Below are positions 10,285-21,390 of a DNA stretch of 64,000 nt, in pieces. Positions within the stretch are counted from its first letter, which is position 1, and each line of letters begins with the position of its first letter. The translations under genes were made by a program, and so were the position numbers. This stretch comes from Medicago truncatula (Eukaryota > Streptophyta > Magnoliopsida > Fabales > Fabaceae), in NCBI RefSeq assembly GCF_003473485.1, contig NC_053049.1:9052001-9116000 (forward strand), written 5' to 3'. The notes under the pieces are model-generated. The model worked only from the letters and a program-made list of their open reading frames with translations, searched no databases and was not told the DNA's origin.

Positions 10285-12975
10285 ACCCGTGCGTTGCACG
10301 TATTTGTTAAAATACAGTTAAATAATAAAACGGTAATATTGATTTAAGTACACTCAATTTTAGTTTAAAATGTTTTTTTTTAAATTGAAAAAATAATGAG
10401 CATTTCGTTTGATAGAAATTAAAATTAGAACTGGTTGTTTAAAAAAAAGTTGAAGGTTTAATGACCCTAAGAAAATAAATAGAGGTTTATAGATATTTTT
10501 ATCGTACAACCTTAAATACATTATATTTGATAATTTTTGTATGTTTTTCTTTTGTTATATAGAAAAGGTGCATGTTTGTAAATTTTATTTTATTTTTAAA
10601 GAATATATTTGCTGTTTGAGAAAGACATGTAAAAGAATTAAAAGGCAATTATATTTTACCTTCTTTTTGGTTGAAAAGGAAATTGCTCTATAAAAAAAAG
10701 ATTAAAAGGAATTTAAAAATTAAAAATAGTCTGACCAAAAAAGTAAAGAAAACCCCATATTTCAAGGAATCATCCTAAGTGGTGGATTTTGCCCAAAAAA
10801 TTAGAGGGACGGACAAATACTAACTAAAATATTATAAGTTTTTTTTATCATGAGCTAGTTCAAACTCTGAATATTATAAGTTTTGGCTTAATTGCATGTG
10901 AAGTCTTTTATGTTCATTTCAGGTTTTAAATTGGACCTTTACATTTTAAAAGTTTTAAATTGACCCTTATGTTTTAAGAGTTTTAAGTTGGTTCAAAACT
11001 TTACTCGATTGGAATAAGTTAGTATCTTCCTTCACTTGACCGTTTAAATATCCGGATTGACAATATGGATGATGAAATTAGTTTTAAGCCATTTTTTAAA
11101 TTTTGTTTTTATAAGTGAATTATTTTTTCATAGTCACAAACATAAATGAACAATGTTTTGATCAGAAAACATGTAAGAAAAATGGATATTGAAAATAAAA
11201 CAAATTTATATTTGAAAAGATAAGATAGTGGGTACTTATTGAGAATAGACATGATTTGTTAAACCCTGCTACATAGAAAAAACACAAAAGAATAAAACTA
11301 CGAAATTGAGAGCATGGGCCATTTTATTCGGTATTAGATTTTGTATGAATATAACACACACATTGATACCTCTTCATCAATCAAGACCATATCTATACTA
11401 AGCAGTTCATTTTTCTTATTGATATGGAAATTGTCCCATAGTCTAGAAATGCGCACTTTTAGACTACTCTCCCCTGTGGTGTTGGCGAGGTTGATCAAAA
11501 ACCTTAGTTGATACATTTTTCATCTGGTTAAATAAATGTGTGAATTGAAAATTAAAGGTGCTCTAAATCATAGAAAGTGGCATGTAGTTAAAACATTGTT
11601 TGCAAACGTAAGGTTTCAATCATGAATACAAAGGGAACTTCTATAATCAATATTATCTTCTCTAATTTGCATCGGTTTCAATCATTATAAAAATGTTCAG
11701 AAAAAAAAAGTTTTCAAACTTCCTAGAGTTGAAGTATATTAATGTATCGGTTTTTGTTTTATTTTAGAATTAATTTGTATCACTATTTCAATAGAAAGTG
11801 GCAAGGTTTTTTTTTTTTGACAGAAAGAGTGGGAAGGTTTTAATACAATAGAGATAGAGAATGAAAGTTGGAGCTTTTTTTTAGATATGCCAAGATCGTT
11901 TTTATGAGACAATTGATCGTTTTTTTATTTTATTCCTCTACATAGTGTAAATAAATATATGAAGACCAAACATAATACTTGAATTAGAAATAAATAAATT
12001 GTGCTATAAATAATTTGAATGAACACTATTAGCAACATATGGGTTTTAAAATTGTACCAAACTTACTCATTCCTTTGAAATGGTAGAGAGTTAAATTAAT
12101 GGAATTTTTCTTCATCATATATAGTAGCTGAATCCTAAAAGAAACAGAAACTTTAAAAAGTACAGCATCAAGTTGCACTACAAATGAGACTTATATTTGG
12201 AAGTGATTGATGCACGCGATATTCATATTTTCGGCTACCCAAAAAAAAAAAAAACGGAAGCAAATACATTTTTGATACATAAGTACTGTAAATATTAATG
12301 TTTGGTATGAACGGATTTTATTTCAACAAATGTGAAGCAGTTGCTACATGATAACATTGACATTTGTTATCTCACAAATGTATAGAAGCTGAAAAATGAA
12401 TCAATTGAATAGGGAAGGTTGGAAATTTTTTGTACAACTTTATTGGATTAGATCGAAACTAAGAGTGTATGAATCAAGAAAAGAGACGCCACAACAACAC
12501 AATTATAGCTTAAGGATGACTCAAGCTTAGTAAACAAATCAAGTTTTTTTTAGAGGTGTCATGTTATCACAATGCTTGCTGAAGAAAAACCAAAGCTTAC
12601 ATTAGAAAATAGAAAAGAAAAAGAAAGATTACAATAGAGTATAGATAGAGAATAGATAGATAGATGAATAGTAGGATATAGTGATAGAATATGAATCCAA
12701 ATTTATAGTTGTAAAAATTTAGATAATAATTAGAACGGTGGAGCTGTTAGGAATATGTATCAATCCAACAAATTGTAACTCATTAGTTTTAACACAATTG
12801 ACTGCTTAGAAAAGAGAGAGCCACGTGGTGAATGCTTAGAAAATTAGTTAAAAAGAAAAAAATTAGTGAGGTGACACATAAGCAAAGTGTAGTTTAGAAT
12901 ACATGTATACAGAGATTTACTATCAAAAATAATTTTCCTTTGTAAGCAAAAAAATATACCCCTTTAATGTTTGAC
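10285..12975. other. Unit-1-specific stretch without a gene
   Basis: About 2.7 kb present in unit 1 but not in unit 2 (18735-18815). It opens with CAACCCGTGCGTTGCACGTA, a hairpin-prone sequence often seen at legume repeat ends. It includes a GGCTTAATTGCATGTGAAG segment (about 10884) resembling one end of a fold-back element, and a GATA/TAGA-rich patch near 12640-12670. It may be an insertion in unit 1 or a deletion in unit 2. No coding frame was recognised. Confidence 0.4.
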
Positions 12976-13117
12976 CAAAATACATTTAATTTTTTAAACT
13001 TCCTACTTTTATTATGTGATGCAATAAATATGTCAATGTTTACTCCTTTGTAAATTGATTGATCTTCTTTTACATGCTCCACATAGCCTTCATCCGAAAA
13101 AAACTAATGGTTGATGT
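12894..13117 (-). pseudogene. Ty3/gypsy protease-region remnant (short)
   Basis: On the - strand it reads EHVKEDQSIYKG, matching EHVKAYQSIYKG in the longer remnant at 19110-19370. It marks the right end of duplication unit 1, where homology to unit 2 stops. Only a fragment remains. Confidence 0.45.
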
Positions 13118-13531
13118 AATCAATGTTTTGAAAATCAGATTGGAGGTTAAATCGTTGTGATATTCGGGTCAAGGTTCAATCGGTTGAACCATTATTGAAC
13201 CAGATTATTAATTGAAAATAAATTTAATTTTTTATTATATATTTTGTTCCAACACTTTATAGGCATGTTCCAAAACTCAATGTAGAAGTACGATATGACA
13301 TGTTCATGATAAGCTTTTAACAAATTTTTATATCTTATCCTTGTTCTTTATTCGGTTTTTAGGAGAAATGGATCTTGATAATTCGGAGTTAGGAATATTG
13401 GACAGTTTCTCTGGGGTGAAAAGCTCATTAACTATTTGAATACAATTGTTTGGTTATATATTATGCTCTCTTCATGAACCAAAAAATAAAAATTATATGT
13501 TCATTGAATAATAAACTAGATATTGGGTTTT

Positions 13532-13716
13532 CTTTTTAAAAAAGTTTAGTTGAGTTAGACTCCAAGTGATCATTAGAGTTAGGGTATAGACCTCAATATT
13601 CAACGAACGCTTACAAAGGTACTTACCGATCACACATCAAAAAAGTTCTCATATCGTTGAACTCATATTCTTACGGGTGAGTTAACTCCTTAACAACTAA
13701 ACCAACCTTTATTGGT
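13532..13716 (-). mobile_element. tRNA-derived SINE shared by both units (unit 2 copy)
   Basis: Orthologous to the insertion at 4566-4747, flanked by AACTAGATATTGGGTTTT (13514-13531) and AACTAGATAATGTGTTTT (13717-13734). Its presence in both units at the same site shows it predates the duplication. Confidence 0.6.
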
Positions 13717-14006
13717 AACTAGATAATGTGTTTTAAATGTACAAAACAATAATATGATAATAAAATTTTGTCAAAAAAAAAAATGATAATAAAATATAAA
13801 TCAAATTCAAATGATGAAATTGCACATGTGACATAACTTTATATGCTTAAAGAATGTTAACTTCAACTTTAAATAAATGCCCCAATTTGCACATCAAACT
13901 AGTTCTAAGCTTAATGAAACAGTCCTATTTATACAGATTCATTGCCAAATGAAATATATGCCTCAAGTTCTGAGCCAGACTCTCCCAAGGATACCTTAAT
14001 ACTTCA

Positions 14007-17000
14007 TTATTTTTTGTCAGTGTTCCACACTATGTCTTGCAACCCTGATGAAAAGGTTTTGTAGAACTGCATATAAATCGATGAATAAGATGTTACAAAA
14101 TGTGCTAATTACTTGTTAACTAACCAAAATATTAACACTTGTTTAAGCAAAGAAAATAAGTAAAAAGAAAAAAAGAGCAATGTCAAACACCTATAAAGAG
14201 CAATTTCAAATATAAATAGATTTGTTAATTTTACTTTTTTTGCCCAAAAACTAAATTGAGAATCAAAATAATTTTCACTTGCCTTGTGAAACTCTAGTGT
14301 GTCGCCGCGTGTCTTTCGCAGCTCCACCATATGCAAGGAAGGAGCCACTTCGAAAACCTGTAACCATAAGCAAACAAATGGGAAGAAACCAATGAAAATG
14401 CATTTGATATTATGGTCACAATTTCAGATTATTTTTTAAAACCTTTGGTAAAACAAAGAGTTTAGCGTGGCGAAACAAAATCCATGCCTCAAAAATCAAA
14501 ACAAGTTCACAAGAATAAAGTCAAGCAATATGGATTCCTTGCGGTTGGGATATCACCGCATTCACACAGACATTGCATTGCTGACAGTTGGATTCAGATC
14601 AGACGGTTCACAAAATATGCTGATGTGGATTTTTGTTCTAAATCCAAAATATCAAACTTGAAAATCGGATCACCCGATTTGGGTCCAACTGTCATCGATG
14701 TGCTGATTGTGTTAATTCATGGTATCCTGAATGTACCAAATCTTGATCCTAAATCAAGCCAAGTACAATTGATGACCAAAAATAGTAAATTAAGAATCTA
14801 TGATATCAATTAGATGAAAGAGACAACATAAGACAATTGGAATTACCATTCTTTGCCATAAACATTTAACTACACATACAGAAAATGCCTACAATCATAT
14901 AGGAATGAATCAGTACCTCAGTAGCCACTGAAAGGTGACCCTTCCTTCCACTTTTATCACCCTGCAGCTTCATCTGCATAATTAAAATGTAGATAAGGTC
15001 AAGTTACTGTATGATATTAACAATCTAAAACTTCGGATCCTTCTTTACAGTGATTAATCACACGAATGAAACGTCTTATAACAAATTGAGAAATGAAGAC
15101 TAGTGCTTGTTGTTAATTAGTTACCTTGTAATTGCGCTTGTGAACATTAAATCCGAGAGGTTTGGCAGCCTCCTCAATCTTAGACATAATTTCATTTGCA
15201 GGACGCTGCGAAGTGAAATGTGTTTCGCGCTTTACAACCCCCTATGTTGTAAATAAGTACAAATAAAATGGAGAAAAAAAGCATAGTTAGCTAGAAAGAA
15301 TAATCATAATCATCAATATTTTGTTAGCTAATTACTACTAATAAGGAGGAATCAAGGTATATTTTGCAAAGCATGCCACTTTAAAATGTTGAATAGCACA
15401 TAATAATTTTTTCACACACCTTTTCCCTCTCAAACAAATTGTCAAGATTGAAGCTTTCCGATCTAGAAATAAGCTCAAAAGCATTCATTGACACCGGTTT
15501 CTCTTTGGTCTCGGTCACGAGATTTTCCTACATATCAAAGAAAAGTTATTGATTAGTTGTATCCAAGGTTTTACATTGCTTCTGCAATCACATCGCGATA
15601 CTTAATATTGGGAAAAAATTTGGTTAAAGACGGTTAATGAGGCCACATCACGATTGCAATAAAATCATGGAGACATCAGAAAGCCTTTGCTGTATCTATG
15701 TGCATTGTGTTCCTATAATATATGCAAGATATTTAATAGACCTATTGAGAAAGAAAACGCAATAGACAGTACCCTAGAATCATTGAAAGCTGCAGCAACA
15801 TCATCCACATTGACATCCTCTTCCTCGGTAAAACATGCCGGCTTGTATCCTTTTCTAAACCATTCATCTTCCAAGATTTCAGGAATCTTTATTCTCTACA
15901 CAAAACAAACCAATACGTAAGCACTAACAATCGCTTATCCTATAAAAACTTCATTAAGCCGAACAATGCCAAGTAGGGAAAAGAGTACATGTAAAGCTCT
16001 AAAAGTAAGAAAGCTTTCAGTTAAAAACTCACCGTTAGAGGGTTCGGGTTAAGTATAGACGTGAGCAGTTTCTTTGCCTCGGGCGAAAACCAAGACGGAC
16101 ATTTGAAATCAGCTCTACCAATCTGGAATATATGACATCATTTTCACCCCAAAAAAACATAATAACATGAGCAACTTCTGTTTCACTTTTTATTCTTTTG
16201 GATTACTATATATATATATATATATATTATGAAATCACTCACTTTTCTATACAGTGCAATTAGATTTGGCTCATCGAACGGCAAGTACCCGGCCATAAGT
16301 ACAAAGAGAATGACTCCACATGACCAAATATCAGATGAAGAACCAACATAACCTCTATCATTAAGCACCTGATACAAATGGATACACCAATTAACATTTA
16401 CTTTAGTTTGAGAAAACAAAATGAGTCTTTCATTTGATCCACAAAGAAAAAGTACTACCTCAGGAGCAACGTAATTCGGTGTTCCACATGCCGTGCGGAG
16501 AAGTTCATCCTCCTATAATAAGTATATATGAATTTAACAAAGGTGAGTCCTAAGGTTATGCAAATGTAACACTCATCTACTCGGTTAAAGTATAATCGAA
16601 AACCAAATTATTTGGAATAATGGAATCAAATAATTATTTGGGATTAATATTATCATACCTGCTGTGAGTATGTACTTAATCCAAAATCTGAAACTTTAAG
16701 AACACCATTTGTATCTAAAAGAAGATTCTCTGGCTGCAAAATATAGGGAGTAATATTCTTTTGATTAACTAAAACTTAAGAAAGAGTAAAAATAGTTTAT
16801 TCATGTTCAAAACTAACAAATTATTAATTAAATTAGAGAGGAAATAAGAGGATTAAGGAAGTTGTTAGACCTTCAAATCTCTGTGATACACTCCTCTACT
16901 ATGGCAGTAATCAACTGCATTGATTAGTTGTTGGAAATAACTTCTTGCTTCATCCTCTTTAAGTCTCCCATGTGTTGCCTATAAATTAATTTACCAATCA

Positions 17001-18234
17001 ACCTTAGAATTCTTGATATCTATTCAATTTGATGCATGATCCAAGAAATACATCATGAATAATGAGTTATGGAATACAAACACCTACAAAGGAAACCACA
17101 TTGACACATAATAATTTTAAAACACGGAACTGATTGAATGTAACTACATCTGTCAGTATCATGCCGCTCTCCAAGACTGACGCGTGTCTGATACCAAGCA
17201 CTCATTCAGTCTGAAGTATGAGTGCTACATAGATACTAGAGGTGTTAAAAAATCTTTATATGCAAACATTAATATATTTTGAGAAACACAACTTCATATG
17301 TTCCAAAACAAGTAAAAAATGGGGAAATATGAATAAAAGATCAAACAACTTACAATTTTGTCAAATAGTTCTCCTCCATTAACCAACTCCAAAACAATGT
17401 AAATCTTTGTTTTGCTTGCCATCACCTGTGCTTAAGCAAAGAACCATTAATGTAGTAGTTTTTTCACGGTGCAATGTTAATAAAAAAAATTACAGATGGA
17501 AAAAACAAACATTATATTTAGTTGTTCTTGAAATTTTAGAAGAGATGTGTTATAAATAAAACACATTATAAACTTTTTTTTTTTGTGAAGTAGTTCAATG
17601 GTTGGAGCTCACACATTTTAAATGTGGAGAGGTGGCCCCGGCCCCTACATATAAAATACATTTGTGGGACACATTATAAACTATTTTAATCAGTTTTAAT
17701 TTGACTGGATTTTGTTTTTGGTACAACTTTTGACTGGATTATAATCAATTTCTTAAAAAACGGTAATAATATAACAAAAAAAATATTCGCTTACATAGTA
17801 CCAAAAAACGAAACCACCAACTAGATAACACAACAAGGTACCTCAAATATTTTGATAACGTTTGGATGATTAATGATCTTCATAGCTGAAATTTCTCTCT
17901 TCAGCTGCCAAATTCAAATTCAACACAAGAAAAGAAAAACCAAAGATCAGTGTCGTAAAAAAATATCGGATAACTGATAAATTCTATCGCAATGAATGAA
18001 TTTGAATTTATAACTGACGAATAATATAATCGATAACAGATAAGATTGTACCTGATCCATCATATTGTGTTTGAGTACATGATTACGATCAAGAATTTTG
18101 ATGGCAACATAATCTCCATTTTCAACATTCTTAGCCAACTTCACCTTAGCAAAACTTCCTTCACCAATTGTTTTTCCCATCTCGTACTTCCCAACTCTAG
18201 TACGAGGTCTTGGTGGTACCTTATTACTCATCAT
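14007..18234 (-). CDS. CBL-interacting protein kinase, CIPK9-like (copy B)
   Basis: Tandem paralogue of the kinase at 5414-9456, same strand and same 14-exon structure: 18052-18234, 17842-17904, 17354-17425, 16871-16978, 16659-16733, 16459-16512, 16243-16368, 16033-16122, 15773-15895, 15420-15527, 15125-15241, 14917-14973, 14283-14357, 14007-14066. The product is 436 residues, one more than copy A because exon 9 has an extra Glu (TEEEDVN). Glycine loop, VAIK, HRDLK, DFG, APE, NAF and the C-terminal [14 protein letters not shown] are intact. Differences from copy A are scattered, for example [11 protein letters not shown] versus [18 protein letters not shown] versus ATHGRLK, RKTGGD versus RKTRGD and FYKIF versus FYKTF. 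The last intron again has a GC donor, here the consensus AAG|GCAAGT. No disabling change is seen; both copies probably make protein. Confidence 0.93.
17575..17668 (-). mobile_element. 5'-truncated SINE in CIPK-B intron
   Basis: A 94-bp insertion with a perfect 14-bp target duplication, ACACATTATAAACT, at 17561-17574 and 17669-17682. On the - strand it ends GAGCTCCAACCATTGAACTACTT plus an A run, the same 3' end as the SINE at 441-578. Box A is lost and the box B region is deleted. Confidence 0.7.
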
Positions 18235-19109
18235 GTACAACAATTCCACAAAATCAATGTTCAAAACAAACACCTTTATTTTCAGTTAAGTTTCGTTACT
18301 TAAACGTACTTGACACAAATTCAATGTTAGATACGCAAACTATTGGTATGTGTATAAGATAGTGTTTTAAGGTAGTGACGAATGAGGATAGAGAAAGAGA
18401 TATAGATGAAATATAGTATGATATATAGAATGATTATACGTGTTTCAAACGTGTGGGGTCATAAGGAAAAAATGTGGTCCCTACAAAAATTGTGGTTTTT
18501 GGTTGAGAGGAACAAGACAAAAATATTACATGAATGACAAACTAAAACATGTGTTCCCTAGGCCATGCATGCTTCTTCTTGATTGCTCTTGCTTACTTCA
18601 CTGGTTTCCTGGAAATTTCCTATAATATTAATTTAATATTTTTTGTATATTTTGAAAAATAAATACCATAAATAGATGCATGGAAATGGTAAGAACTTTA
18701 AAAAAAATAAAAAATAAAAAATACCGTTTTATTTACTTTCAAAAATTATTATCCTTCATTCCTAATATAGTCTTTTGACTGTTTCAAAAAAATATATAGT
18801 CTTTTGATTTTAAACTTAAATACATTTAATTTTTTTAATCCTCCTACTTTTATTACGTGATTCAATGTATTTAGGGATGTAAATGAGTATCTATTAAAAT
18901 CATGCTCGCCTGGTATTTGTCCCTCCTTACACTATTATAAACCAAAAATTAGTTTTTAGATACGTTGAATAATTGATGTATTTGATTTATATTAGAGATC
19001 AAATATATCATTTATTTAATAAATTTTAAAAATAGTTTTTGTTTATAATATATTGAATAGAGGGTGTAACTTTTTTTAAAAAAATTAATTAGCATTGAGG
19101 AGTGAATGT

Positions 19110-19370
19110 TTATAATAGTGGATGGACTGACATATCCTTTTTCATGTGGTTGATGTTCGAACTTTTATGAGTATTGAGACTCTTCAGCAACATGTCAGTG
19201 TTTGCTCCTTTGTAAATTGATTGATATGCTTTTACATGCTCCTCATAGCCTTCATTCCAAAAAAAAATTAATGGTTGATGAAATGTAAAAGGAATGGCTC
19301 CAGCAACATATATCCACTCTCGACCTAACAATAAATTGTAATTAACCTTAGAAGTGACTAAGATAAACAT
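19110..19370 (-). pseudogene. Ty3/gypsy retrotransposon protease-region remnant
   Basis: The - strand reads NYNLLLGREWIYVAGAIPF followed by HQPLIFFWNEGYEEHVKAYQ. This matches the conserved NALLGREWIHG...HQ...W...E.I.ADQS block that follows the aspartic protease in Athila/Tat/Ogre-type elements, as remembered. It is isolated from other pol domains. It overlaps the right edge of duplication unit 2. Confidence 0.6.
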
Positions 19371-19451
19371 TGTTGGTCAGAGTATAGACCCTTCTCTCAG
19401 GTTTAAAGCAGCAACACTACTAGATTTTGAAGTTTGGTTATTAAAACCAGC

Positions 19452-19582
19452 GATAACCAACCTGATTGAGTTGATTTGGTGGTATTGACTTGAGATCTTC
19501 ATGCCTCTCCTCAAGATCTTAGGCTTGATTATCTCTGGTGTTAATTTAAATGGGTTAATTTAGATTCTTCGGAAAAAAAAAA
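19452..19582 (+). repeat. SINE-like remnant
   Basis: Contains GGTGGTATTGACTTGAGATC, CTCCTCAAGATCTTAGGCTTG and a terminal GATTCTTCGG followed by an A run. The order resembles the element at 56169-56373 in degraded form. Imperfect direct repeats (ATAACCA) lie near both ends. Confidence 0.4.
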
Positions 19583-21047
19583 ATAGTAATAACCATCTCA
19601 TATGGCATCTGATCTTTTCAAAGATAAACGTTTGATCGTTCTCACACTCTTATTCTTATAATAGGCTAAATTACATAAGGGGTCATTTAAGTTTGAGGTT
19701 TGTGATAGGTAGGTCCTTTAAATTATTTTTGCCACACATAAATTCTTTAAGTTTATAAACGGATTCAATTTAATACTTCTATTAATCCAACATTACAAAA
19801 ATGCTGATTTGACAAATAAGTGAATGACATGGCATGCTGAAGGGGTAAACGCTGTGTTTTTGTGATCTGGTGTAGCTAATGTCATCTATGTCATCCTTAC
19901 ATATCATTTTCCCCCAATTTTCAATCCCCGACTACATTTTTATCTTTCCAAAGCTTGAACACCTTAAATCAATGGCTTCCAAACACTACACTAGTTCAAA
20001 TTCATGTGGGTGTAACTTAAGATCATTTAGTTAAACTTACTCTAATCAACATCTAAACTACAATTTTTAACTTATTTGATTAACAATAAAAAAATCTAAC
20101 ATGCAAATCAATCCTAAAAACCTAAAATTTCGCAATTTCATCCAAATAATCTAACATTTAAACAAAACAAAAAATCCAATGCAAAAGGATCATAAAGACT
20201 TACTTAATGTTGGAGTAAAAGTTGACGTTGATTTGCTCAAGTTGATGAAAATCGCACTTTTGAGGGGAGAAAATCGCACTTGGAAGGTTTAAGAATGAAA
20301 TGGCAGGATGGTTGTTGTGTCGTTTCTATAACAGAACACAGCGTGAGTTAACTCACGTTGGGATTATTTTAGAAACTTTGAAGTGGGAATGGGCAAATGT
20401 GATTGAAAAAAAAAAAAAGCAGTTTTCAAGGGATTTATGCAGCTTTGCCAAAGCTACTATGATTTTGGTCATGGGCCTATGGTTTGAATTATTTCCATTG
20501 AAATTTTTTCTCCATTTTTTCGATAATTTAATTCTCATTTTTCTTTCAAGTTTGATGGTTGAAATTCCATTTTAAAAAATTAAAATATTTTTAGTAGAAA
20601 GAATATAAATGAACATCTTATGCTTGCTTAAAATAGTTAGAAAAGGATACACATTATTAAATCAAAAAACCATATCATTTCTCATTTAATTTAAGGATAA
20701 AATTTATTGATTCAATGATAAAACTTTATTTGTGCGTGATATAAAATTATGTCATTTGTGCTTGATCGCAAATACAGCAATTGTTGTTTGGCTATCTTCC
20801 TGACCAAGCTACAATTACAATTATCAAAACCCTATAGATATAGATGGTTAAAAAGTATTTGTAAAATAAATTTGTCTCAAATGAATTACAAAACTGGCTT
20901 TTAAGGAAATGTCTCTTCTTTATAAATTTTGAATCGAGTTTTCTATCTAACCGATGTGAGACTAAATCCACCCCCTCAAAGACAAGTCAACATAAAACAA
21001 CTAGGGGCAGATCGCAATTAAGGTGTGATTACCAACAATTTCCAAAG
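19583..21047. other. Intergenic AT-rich DNA
   Basis: No gene supported. Around 19660-19800 there is text like TTTAAGTTTGAGGTTTGTGA and AGGTCCTTTAAATTA, similar to arms of the iterated hairpin at 47207-47618, probably a related degraded element. The open frames at 20300-20575 and 20353-20538 oppose each other and show no recognisable domain. Confidence 0.4.
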
Positions 21048-21052
21048 CATTA

Positions 21053-21365
21053 TGATAGCATTCAAGAACCACATAGAACTAAAAGGAAAATAATCAAGCC
21101 AGCATGGACCAAGAATTATGTTCTCAAGTAGTATTGGGCCTTATGTCAGTTTATTTGTCTTTGTAGGGGACATCTCTTTGAGACCCAGGCCCATAACTTG
21201 TAATAGGTCTAAACACTTTGACCTAGCTATTTAAGAGCTAGTGTGCCTCCTAGAAGGCTATGAATAATTCCAAGTTTTATTTTTTTATCTTCTTTACGTG
21301 TTGTTTTCTTTCTTTGTTCTTTGGCATAGTTTAGAATTTTGTTGCTACCTTAACCAAATCCATCA
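21053..21365 (+). repeat. 5' LTR
   Basis: 313 bp, TGATAGCATTC to AAATCCATCA. It includes a TATA-like TATTTAA at 21228-21234 and a T-rich region before the 3' end. Its first 79 bp are the same sequence that encodes the end of pol in the 3' LTR. Confidence 0.93.
21228..21234 (+). promoter_or_regulatory. TATA-like box of the 5' LTR
   Basis: TATTTAA followed by GAGCTAGTGTG, about 175 bp into the LTR; the best candidate for the element's promoter. The matching site in the 3' LTR is near 26717. Confidence 0.5.
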
Positions 21366-21383
21366 TTGGTGCTTTCATTGCCT
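21366..21383 (+). other. Putative primer binding site
   Basis: TTGGTGCTTTCATTG begins immediately after the LTR end, where a tRNA primer site is expected. The cognate tRNA was not identified. Confidence 0.5.
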
Positions 21384-21390
21384 ACACTCA

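Larger units (their letters stand above)
4284..13117. repeat. Tandem duplication, unit 1 (contains CIPK copy A)
   Basis: Similarity to unit 2 (13270-19277) starts at AACTCAATGTA near 4286 and 13272. It runs through the whole kinase gene and its 5' flank to about 10280, then resumes at about 12975 and ends near 13117 (TAATGGTTGATG), matching 18815-19277. About 2.7 kb (10285-12975) exists only in this unit. The two units share a SINE at the same site, so that insertion is older than the duplication. Confidence 0.85.
13270..19277. repeat. Tandem duplication, unit 2 (contains CIPK copy B)
   Basis: Second unit of the duplication described for 4284-13117. It lacks the solo-LTR-like and LINE-like insertions and the 2.7-kb block of unit 1, but has its own SINE (17575-17668) and about 320 bp (18870-19190) not in unit 1. 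The 150 bp between units (13118-13269) holds a GGTTCAATCGGTTGAACC dyad typical of dispersed repeats. Confidence 0.85.

Noticed and set aside
14467..14813. 109-residue and 64-residue frames on the + strand
   Set aside because: They lie antisense in the intron between exons 12 and 13 of CIPK-B; the matching place in copy A (5780-6115) does not keep the frame.
20300..20575. 91-residue frame with a hydrophobic end
   Set aside because: No domain, overlapped by an equally open antisense frame, and set in AT-rich repeat DNA.
21298..21390. Upstream ATG at 21298 as gag start
   Set aside because: It lies inside the LTR and adds 31 residues unlike gag; ATG 21391 just past the primer site is the better start.
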